DNA of 12,007 nucleotides from an uncultured Bacilli bacterium (GTDB lineage Bacteria > Bacillota_I > Bacilli_A > RFN20 > CAG-288). Below the pieces are notes generated by a model. The model saw nothing but the letters and a program-made list of their open reading frames with translations. It did no database searches and was not told the origin of the DNA. Of this stretch, positions 6,089-12,007 are shown in pieces. The translations under genes were made by a program, and so were the position numbers. The DNA lies in assembly GCA_934700375.1 (NCBI GenBank), contig CAKUXT010000040.1:1-12007 (forward strand). Reading direction: 5' to 3'. How positions within the stretch are numbered: position 1 is the first letter of the stretch; each line of letters starts with the position of its first letter.

Positions 6089-6928
6089 TCAGAATTGATC
6101 ATTTATTTCCGCAATCAGATGGCCGACAGCGTTGTCGTTGTTGGAAGGCAGATGGATGTTTGATATTCGTTTGATCTCTTCGTCTGCATTCAAAGGAGAT
6201 GCCTTGAATCCACAGACTTCCAGCATGGTGTGATCGATCATGCTGTCTCCGATTCCTAAAACATAGTTAGGATCATATCCTAATAAGGAGCAGTAGTTTC
6301 TTATTGCTGTTCCTTTTGATGCTTTCTTGGAAAAGAATTCGACATAATTCTCAGAATTATGGATGACATATAAATCTTTTTGGAATCTCTTTCCTTCTTC
6401 TGTTACTTTATCGCATGCTTCTTTCGGACCGATAAAGAGGATCTTGCTTGCTGTTATATTGTATAGATCATGATGGTCTGCATAAACATGATCAGGAAGG
6501 AAGCGAACGATACTGATTTCATTTCTGATGTATTCGTTATCGATTGAATTGCTGTACCATTTATCCAATGAGAAGACGATTGTCGTATACGAAGGGAACT
6601 CTCTATATAAGAAGGATAGTAATTCTGTTTTATCTTTGTCATCGATTGGAGTGGAGGAGATGGCTTTGTTATTGCAATCTGTCACATAGGCGCCGTTGAG
6701 TGTGATGTAAGGAGTGGATAGTTCTAACTGATCATGATAGGACTTCAAAGCCTTATACGTTCTTCCTGATGTCAGGATGAACGGTAATTTGTCTTTGAAA
6801 TCCATGATTTCTTTCTTTGTGAAGCTATCAATCTCCAGTTTGGAGTTGATCAGCGTTCCATCAACATCACAGAATATGGCTTGTGTTTTCTTCAATTCGG
6901 ATGGCTCTATTTGATAGTTGATTTTCAT
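6089..6928 (-). CDS. Cof-type HAD-superfamily phosphatase
   Basis: This 279-residue cytoplasmic protein has the HAD signature motifs in order: motif I FCDVDGTL with nucleophile D21 and acid/base D23; motif II FILTSGR (T52/S53); motif III lysine K204 in SKKASKGTAI; and motif IV LGIGDSMID (D227, D231). The large cap inserted between motifs II and III (roughly residues 80-190) and the overall length fit the Cof/YbiV/YidA (C2B cap) group, which dephosphorylates sugar phosphates, nucleotides or cofactors such as PLP. The substrate cannot be read from sequence. One deviation: motif IV has isoleucine where relatives usually have asparagine (GDSxND). The ATG at 6928 has only a weak ribosome site. The gene is convergent with guaA. 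Confidence 0.92.
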   Translation of the reverse strand: MKINYQIEPSELKKTQAIFCDVDGTLINSKLEIDSFTKKEIMDFKDKLPFILTSGRTYKALKSYHDQLELSTPYITLNGAYVTDCNNKAISSTPIDDKDKTELLSFLYREFPSYTTIVFSLDKWYSNSIDNEYIRNEISIVRFLPDHVYADHHDLYNITASKILFIGPKEACDKVTEEGKRFQKDLYVIHNSENYVEFFSKKASKGTAIRNYCSLLGYDPNYVLGIGDSMIDHTMLEVCGFKASPLNADEEIKRISNIHLPSNNDNAVGHLIAEINDQF

Positions 6929-6963
6929 ATTGTGTATGTCACTTTCGTTTTTAAAGCCCTTTT

Positions 6964-6992
6964 ATTATATGATTTTTCAGTAGTGATGAACA
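6964..6992 (-). promoter_or_regulatory. Possible promoter of the HAD gene
   Basis: Read on the minus strand, TATAAT (6969-6964) is a perfect -10 box about 36 bp before the ATG. The -35 position 17 nt further up reads TGTTCA (6992-6987), a poor match. Only the -10 box is convincing. Confidence 0.4.
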
Positions 6993-7131
6993 TAAATATC
7001 AACACAGGTTTCTTGACATTATTGGTTTTTCGACTTCTTTACAAAAAATATACAATTTAATTTTTTGAGACAACAAATTAACAGATTTTGTCGAAAATTA
7101 ATGCTTTAGCACCTCAAATACTAGACAAACG

Positions 7132-7178
7132 GTCAAGAAAATAAATTTACATTGTCTTTACAATTTATTTTTCTTGAC
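7132..7178. promoter_or_regulatory. 47-bp imperfect palindrome at the importer promoter
   Basis: GTCAAGAAAATAAATT (7132-7147) is matched by the reverse complement of 7162-7178, which is the same sequence with one extra A. The 14-nt centre itself contains ATTGT-CTTT-ACAAT. The right arm includes most of the -35 box TTGACA (7174-7179), so a dimeric regulator bound here would block RNA polymerase. A metal-responsive repressor would suit an importer, but the sequence is not a clear match to a Fur box I can name. The rest of the gap 6929-7281 is very AT-rich, with a second isolated TTGACA at 7013. Confidence 0.6.
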
Positions 7179-7203
7179 AAAGTAAAGCTGATAGGCGTAT
7201 TCT
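7174..7203 (+). promoter_or_regulatory. Promoter of the ABC importer operon
   Basis: A perfect TTGACA (7174-7179) is followed after 18 nt by TATTCT (7198-7203). Transcription would start near 7210, giving a leader of about 70 nt before the ATG at 7282. The leader carries AAGGAGG just before the gene. Confidence 0.6.
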
Positions 7204-7281
7204 AATCGCAAGCTTGGAAGCGCTTTATACACGTTCTGTGATTTCGCTTCCATTGCGAATGATTTTTTCAAGGAGGAACTT

Positions 7282-8490
7282 ATGAAAAAAATCAATCTGC
7301 TTCTTTTGACGTTACCTTTGGCTCTTGCTGCTTGTGGCGGACAGACCAGTAACAATGGTGAGAAGAATCCGACAGCTGTCAAAGCCGAAGCCGCTTCTAA
7401 GATGACAGAAGAACAGCTTATTGCTGAAGCAAAGAAGGAAACCGGAAGCTTTGTCGCTTATGGCAACACTTCCCGTATTACCAAGGCAATGGAGAACTTC
7501 GCTAAGGCCTATGGTGAAAAAATCGGTTTATCTGCCGATAAATTCAAAGCATCCAAATTGGATGACTCCAAGATCTACACCCTTCTTCAGACAGAATATA
7601 AAGCTGCTTCCAATGCCAACGGTGCTTCCTTCGTTTTAGTTCAGGACTCTGCAAACCTTGATTTATATAGAAGCAGCTCCGATATGTTGACAAACTATCA
7701 TTCTAGCCTTTTCGATTCCAATCTCTCTCAGGATGAACTTGTCCCACTTACTCATCAGTACATCAATAAGCTCTTCATCTGGAACAACAAGGATGGCGAT
7801 GCTGCTCCGAAGTTCACTAATGTCTGGGAATTGACTGAAGAGAAGTTTGCTAAAAAGATCTATTTCAAGTCTCCTGATGCCGAACAGGTCAATATGAACT
7901 TCCTTATCACCTTGACCTCTCCTGCATGGGTCACCAAGATGGAAACTGCCTACAAGGCACACTTCGGCAAGGATTATGTCAAATCCGATAAGTATGAAAA
8001 TGCTTCTTATGAATGGATTGCAAAGTTCTTGACAAATGCTGATACTTCATCCATCACTTCCGATACAAAGATCGCTGCTGCAGTTTCTGAAGAAACCAAC
8101 CATGATAAAGTCGGATTATTCGTCCTTTCCAAGTTGAGAGATAAATCCGTTACATCAGATAACCTTACTGTCGGTGCTTGGGAACCTCAGTCTATCACTC
8201 CTTTCGCAGGCTTCATGTATTCTATCTATGCTCAGCTTGCCACTAGAGGTCCTCGTCCTTACACTGCAATGCTCTTCACCAACTATTTGATGACTGCTGA
8301 AGGCTTTGCTCCGTGGAGCACTTCTGTCGGCGGATATTCTTCCATGAAGAACATCCCTGTCTATGAAGGCGATAAGGATCTTGATTTCTACAAGAACTGC
8401 TTGGTTATTGAAGATGGCGCTTATATCAGCACTGTCAAAGTTGCTGCTCAGGACTGGATCAATACTGTTCTTGCAAACAAGGGCAAGTAA
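7282..8490 (+). CDS. Lipoprotein solute-binding protein of an ABC importer
   Basis: This is the extracellular capture subunit for the permease and ATPase encoded next to it. The signal peptide MKKINLLLLTLPLALAAC ends in a proper lipobox (LAAC, lipidated C18), followed by a short polar linker (GGQTSNNGEKN). The mature part starts with a helix and a first strand (EEQLIAEAKKETGSFVAYGNTSRI), the usual opening of ferric-iron and related type II binding proteins (EAAKKEGxVxVYSSxSR). At 402 residues it is slightly longer than average. The pairing with a fused two-domain permease also points to the FbpA/FutA-like class, but I do not see the paired tyrosines that bind iron in FbpA, so the substrate is open: iron, a phosphonate, a polyamine or thiamine-type ligand. 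AAGGAGG lies 5 nt before the ATG. A hairpin follows the stop, which may raise its mRNA level above that of the downstream genes. Confidence 0.88.
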   Translation: MKKINLLLLTLPLALAACGGQTSNNGEKNPTAVKAEAASKMTEEQLIAEAKKETGSFVAYGNTSRITKAMENFAKAYGEKIGLSADKFKASKLDDSKIYTLLQTEYKAASNANGASFVLVQDSANLDLYRSSSDMLTNYHSSLFDSNLSQDELVPLTHQYINKLFIWNNKDGDAAPKFTNVWELTEEKFAKKIYFKSPDAEQVNMNFLITLTSPAWVTKMETAYKAHFGKDYVKSDKYENASYEWIAKFLTNADTSSITSDTKIAAAVSEETNHDKVGLFVLSKLRDKSVTSDNLTVGAWEPQSITPFAGFMYSIYAQLATRGPRPYTAMLFTNYLMTAEGFAPWSTSVGGYSSMKNIPVYEGDKDLDFYKNCLVIEDGAYISTVKVAAQDWINTVLANKGK

Positions 8491-8518
8491 TAAACCTGAA
8501 TTCGTTCGTTGATTAGTT

Positions 8519-8555
8519 ACATAAGGACGGGCAAAACCGTCCTTATGTTATTTTA
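8519..8555 (+). terminator. Intercistronic hairpin, possible attenuator
   Basis: ACATAAGGACGG (8519-8530) and CCGTCCTTATGT (8537-8548) form a perfect 12-bp stem with loop GCAAAA, followed by TATTTT. It is a terminator-like structure between binding protein and permease. Partial read-through would give more binding protein than permease, as is common in ABC importers; it could also protect the upstream mRNA's 3' end. Confidence 0.75.
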
Positions 8556-8568
8556 AGGAAATTTATCT

Positions 8569-10377
8569 ATGGAAAATAACTCGGCACAAATTAAGAAAAA
8601 GCCATCTGCGCTGAAGCTGATGCTATATAAAGTAGCGCAGTTCTTCGGCGTTCCGGCTAACACGATTCTTGTAGTCGTTGGGCTTGCTCTTCTTTATTTT
8701 ACTGTTTATCCGACAATCATTTTGTTGAAGTCGACTTTCACAGTCTCATTTGGTGAATCCAGTAAGGATCTTATGGAGGGCTCTTATACTATATTATGGT
8801 GGAAGAGACTCTTCGCTAGCGGTCAGATATCCATAACCTATTTCTATAAACCACTATGGAACTCCCTCTATATGTCTTTCTTAGCGAGTATCATCGCTAT
8901 TCTGTATGGAGGAATTGTCGCATTCCTCATTACAAGAACGAATGTCAAAGCGAAGAAGTTCTTATCGACAATCTTTGTTTTTCCCTACATCATGCCTTCT
9001 TGGACATTAGCAACGTTCTGGCAAAATTTCTTCCAGTATGAAAAGTTCGGAAATGGAAGAAACGGTATGTTATTTAACCTCTTCAAAATCATCGTTCCGG
9101 AAGGAATGGTCTATGGCATGGTTCCTTGCGCTGTTGTCTTAGGACTTCACTATGCTCCGTTTGCTTATATTCTTATCGGTGGTATTCTGAAGAATATGGA
9201 TGCCAATTTGGAAGAAGCCGCAACCATTCTTCAGGCAAGCAGATGGAAGATCATTTGGAAAATCACAGTTCCGATTGTCATGCCTGCTGTTCTTTCTACC
9301 TTCCTTTTGGTCTTTGCCTCTTCTATGTCCGCTTATGCTGTTCCGCAGTATATCGGTGGCGGCGAAAAGGTTCTGACAACCTATATGAGGCAGTTCTTTA
9401 ATGGTGGATGGCAAGGCCAGGGCTACATCTTCGGCGTTGTCATGATTGTATTCGGTGTCGGTATTCTTCTGATCAACCAGTTATTGACTGGTAAGAGAAA
9501 GAACTTTACAACTGTCTCTGGTAAATCTGGTCAGATTTCCTATATCAACTTAAAGGGCTGGAAATATCCTATCGCCGTTTTGTTGGTATTGCTTTCTGTC
9601 TTCTGTTCCATTCTTCCGATTGTCACTTTCGCTTTGGAATCTTTATGTGATAAGGCAGGCGATTATTCGACATTTACATGGCAATATTGGTTCTCTAGAA
9701 AAACGACGGATGCACAAAACGGACTTGTTGGTATCTTCTTTGAAAGACAGGTGTGGTTGGCCTTTAAGAATTCTCTGTTGCTTTCGTTATCCTGCGCATT
9801 CATTGCTGGTACTTTGGGTATTCTTATCGGCTATTCAGTCGCTAAGAAACGTGGAACATTCTTATCCAAGGCTGTTGATAACTTAGCCTTCTTGCCTTAC
9901 TTGATGCCTTCTATGGCTTTAGGCGTTGCCTTCTTAGCCATCGGCTCCACCTGGGGAATTCAAGGATCTTTCTTATTGTTGATTCTAGTCGGTAGTATCA
10001 AGTACTTGCCGTTTGCATCACGCTCTGGCATTTCAGCCATGATGCAGTTGTCCGGAGAAATCGAAGAATCCGCTTTGATTCAGAATGTCCCTTGGTGGAA
10101 ACGTATGGTCAGAGTCATCTTCCCGATTCAGAAGTCCACCTTCATCTCCGGTTACATCTTACCATTCACTTCCTGTATGAGAGAGCTCTCGCTCTTCGTC
10201 TTGTTGGCTGCTGGTAATACCGTATTGCTTACAACCCTATTGGATGAATGGTTGCAGTGGTGGCCGCAGTCTGCTAACGCTCTTAACTTACTTATTGTCA
10301 TTACAGTTCTTGTTATTAACTTCCTTGTCAACTTGCTCACTGGAGCATCCATCGATAAGGGAGTAGGAGGAAAATAA
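8569..10377 (+). CDS. Fused two-domain ABC importer permease (FbpB-like)
   Basis: The 602-residue membrane protein contains two MetI-like permease domains in one chain, about twelve helices in total, so a single copy can supply the whole membrane channel. The first domain spans roughly residues 90-305, with its ATPase-coupling EAA loop at EEAATILQASRWKIIWKI (215-232). The second spans about 395-600, with the coupling loop at EESALIQNVPWWKRMVRVI (499-517). A first helix (about 31-55) and helices near 333-357 link the halves. Fused permeases of this form are typical of ferric-iron (FbpB/HitB/AfuB), thiamine (ThiP) and some phosphonate importers. AAGGAAA precedes the ATG after a hairpin in the gap. 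The ATPase start lies 2 nt after the stop, and its AGGAGG ribosome site lies inside the last codons here, so the two are coupled. Confidence 0.93.
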   Translation: MENNSAQIKKKPSALKLMLYKVAQFFGVPANTILVVVGLALLYFTVYPTIILLKSTFTVSFGESSKDLMEGSYTILWWKRLFASGQISITYFYKPLWNSLYMSFLASIIAILYGGIVAFLITRTNVKAKKFLSTIFVFPYIMPSWTLATFWQNFFQYEKFGNGRNGMLFNLFKIIVPEGMVYGMVPCAVVLGLHYAPFAYILIGGILKNMDANLEEAATILQASRWKIIWKITVPIVMPAVLSTFLLVFASSMSAYAVPQYIGGGEKVLTTYMRQFFNGGWQGQGYIFGVVMIVFGVGILLINQLLTGKRKNFTTVSGKSGQISYINLKGWKYPIAVLLVLLSVFCSILPIVTFALESLCDKAGDYSTFTWQYWFSRKTTDAQNGLVGIFFERQVWLAFKNSLLLSLSCAFIAGTLGILIGYSVAKKRGTFLSKAVDNLAFLPYLMPSMALGVAFLAIGSTWGIQGSFLLLILVGSIKYLPFASRSGISAMMQLSGEIEESALIQNVPWWKRMVRVIFPIQKSTFISGYILPFTSCMRELSLFVLLAAGNTVLLTTLLDEWLQWWPQSANALNLLIVITVLVINFLVNLLTGASIDKGVGGK

Positions 10378-10379
10378 AC

Positions 10380-12007
10380 ATGCCTAGGATATTACTTGAA
10401 GATGTTACGAAGAGATGGAACGACTTCTATGGAGCCGACCACCTCGACATGGAGATCGAAGACAAGGGATTCATCACCCTTTTGGGCCCTTCCGGATGCG
10501 GAAAAACCACGACGCTCCGTATGATCGCGGGCCTTGAGACCCCGACTTCCGGAAGAATCACGATCGGAGACGAGGTCGTCTTCGATTCCGAGCAGGGAAT
10601 CAACGTCCCTGCAAACAAGAGACACGTGGGCTTCCTCTTCCAGAACTACGCCCTCTGGCCCCACATGACTGTCTACAAGAACATTCTCTTCGGACTTCAG
10701 AACGTGAACCAGGAGATGCCTGTTCACGCAAGCGAGTACGAGAGGCTTCTCGACATGTCCCGCAAGGTCATGGAAGTGGACACCATCATGTCCGCCTCCA
10801 ACGGCAGCATGGGCAAGGACGGAAAGAAGGACAAGGACAAGGAGATGCTCTTCCTCATCGACGGGCTCACCATCAGCCAGTACTCCGCAAAGGAGATCAT
10901 GGCCATGAGACTCGGCGAGATGGACAGGACAGCTGCCCTTGAAGCCGCAAAGAGCGCAAGCGACGCCTACCTGGAGAAGGCCGAGAACGAGAAGAGAAGA
11001 ATCGAGGAGAAGGGCTTCACCATCGACATGACGACCTTCGACCTCATGAAGGACGGAGAAGTCTATGCCAAGAAGAGAAGACTCGACAGGGAAGAGATGG
11101 ACCTGAAGCTCAGACATGTCGCACGCGTCGTCAAGATCGGCGAGTTCATGGACAGATACCCTGCGGAGCTCTCGGGCGGCCAGCAGCAGAGAGTCGCCAT
11201 CGCAAGAACCCTTGCCCCTGGACCCAAGGTCCTCTTCATGGACGAGCCTCTTTCCAACCTCGACGCCAAGCTCAGACTCGAGATGAGAGCGGAGCTTAAG
11301 AGACTGCACAGGGAGACAGGCGCGACCTTCGTCTACGTCACCCACGACCAGCTCGAGGCCATGACCCTTGCCACAAGGATCTGCCTCATCAGGAACGGCG
11401 TCATCCAGCAGTACGATCCGCCGCTCACCGTCTATTCCAAGCCGAACAACCTCTTTGTCGCGGACTTCGTCGGAAACCCTGCCATGAACTTCGTCCAGGC
11501 ATCGGCCGAGATGAAGGACGGAAGAGTCGAGGTCAAGGGCCTCACAGGATCCTTGAAGGGAATCTTCACGCCCAACGAGGAAGGATTCTCCCTCGAGGAA
11601 GAGGAAAGAGAGTACCTGAGACTGAAGAAGGAGAGAGAGGCGCTTAAGGCGGAGAGAGCATCTGAGAAGGGATATGTCGAGAAGAAGAACGCGGACACGA
11701 CCTTTGTGCCCGAGATCATGACTGCAGACGGCGCTGAAGTCGTCGAGGGCGGAAAGTTCTACCTCGGCATCAGACCTGAGGCCGTGAGAGTCTGCTCCGG
11801 AAAGGGAATCGAGGCCGAGGTCTATGCGGCGCTTCCTTCCGGCATGGAGACGACGGTCAGGCTCAAGGTCAACGACTTCATCCTCACGTCGGTCGTCTTC
11901 GGCGGCGTCGACTATCCTGTCGGAAGCAAGGTGAACATCGACTTCGAGAGCGACAACATCCTGCTCTTTGACAGACGCGACGGCAGACTCGTCGCTTCCG
12001 GAAAGCT
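10380..12007 (+). CDS. ABC importer ATPase with large helical-domain insertion, 3' end outside window
   Basis: This is the ATPase of the importer, MalK/UgpC/FbpC-like. Visible motifs are Walker A GPSGCGKTT (36-44), the Q-loop Q88 in FLFQNYALWPHMTV, signature LSGGQQQRVAIAR (264-276), Walker B KVLFMDEPLSNLD (283-295) and switch H322 in VTHDQ. The C-terminal TOBE-type domain has PAMNF (367-371) and LGIRPE (462-467). In ordinary relatives about 50 residues separate the Q-loop and signature; here there are about 175. The extra 125 or so residues (about 112-240) contain a lysine/aspartate-rich stretch (145-154) and long charged helices (184-211). A second charged coiled-coil-like segment (about 402-440) enlarges the TOBE part. 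The frame is open to the window end at 542 residues, but the last residues resemble a natural C terminus. AGGAGG lies 9 nt before the ATG. The gene is much richer in G and C than the permease gene. The start is at 10380, not 10381. Confidence 0.93.
   Translation, partial: MPRILLEDVTKRWNDFYGADHLDMEIEDKGFITLLGPSGCGKTTTLRMIAGLETPTSGRITIGDEVVFDSEQGINVPANKRHVGFLFQNYALWPHMTVYKNILFGLQNVNQEMPVHASEYERLLDMSRKVMEVDTIMSASNGSMGKDGKKDKDKEMLFLIDGLTISQYSAKEIMAMRLGEMDRTAALEAAKSASDAYLEKAENEKRRIEEKGFTIDMTTFDLMKDGEVYAKKRRLDREEMDLKLRHVARVVKIGEFMDRYPAELSGGQQQRVAIARTLAPGPKVLFMDEPLSNLDAKLRLEMRAELKRLHRETGATFVYVTHDQLEAMTLATRICLIRNGVIQQYDPPLTVYSKPNNLFVADFVGNPAMNFVQASAEMKDGRVEVKGLTGSLKGIFTPNEEGFSLEEEEREYLRLKKEREALKAERASEKGYVEKKNADTTFVPEIMTADGAEVVEGGKFYLGIRPEAVRVCSGKGIEAEVYAALPSGMETTVRLKVNDFILTSVVFGGVDYPVGSKVNIDFESDNILLFDRRDGRLVASGK

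Noticed and set aside
6929..7131. Promoter from the isolated TTGACA at 7013
   Set aside because: No -10 box lies at an acceptable distance; the closest, TACAAT at 7051, is 32 nt away.
10392..11345. Long open frame of 317 codons on the minus strand opposite the importer ATPase
   Set aside because: It lies wholly inside a gene with all ABC motifs intact; the strong GC bias at third positions removes stops from the opposite strand. Its product is a low-complexity run of leucine, valine and histidine with no domain.
1..12007. CRISPR array, tRNA or rRNA genes
   Set aside because: No regularly spaced direct repeats and no cloverleaf or rRNA-like stretch were seen on either strand.

Overview
The window looks like chromosomal DNA from a low- to mid-GC member of the Bacillota. 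The composition, AGGAGG-type ribosome sites, sigma-A-like promoters, and the XRE and Cof-type families would all suit an Erysipelotrichia-like gut lineage. That placement is inference: there is no rRNA or other decisive marker. TGA is used as a stop (for example at 6089 and 2673), so the genetic code looks standard.

The left part (1-1640) carries, on the minus strand, a secreted, cysteine-containing, beta-rich protein of unknown function. It overlaps a small ABC ATPase that runs off the window edge. The pair has a near-consensus promoter. Next (1644-2670) is a decayed zone: an N-terminal fragment of an AAA (AAA_14/DUF4143-type) ATPase is cut by a small element of about 540 bp with imperfect 26-bp terminal inverted repeats, which holds a frameshifted remnant resembling a zinc-ribbon transposase. 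Two minus-strand genes follow (2673-4337): an XRE regulator with a four-helix membrane tail, and an unrecognised 254-residue cytoplasmic protein.

The centre (4432-6928) is housekeeping: guaA (GMP synthase) with a strong terminator, and a convergent Cof-type HAD phosphatase.

The right part (7132-12007) is an ABC import operon on the plus strand: lipoprotein binding protein, fused two-domain permease, and ATPase. Its layout is that of the ferric-iron (FbpABC-like) class, but the substrate is not proven. Three things stand out. A 47-bp imperfect palindrome overlaps the -35 box of the operon promoter. A 12-bp hairpin sits between the binding-protein and permease genes. The ATPase has about 125 extra residues between Q-loop and signature motif, about 40 extra charged residues in its C-terminal domain, and a clear rise in GC relative to the adjoining permease gene.

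The best candidates for something undescribed are the enlarged importer ATPase and the secreted-protein/ABC-ATPase pair at the left edge.
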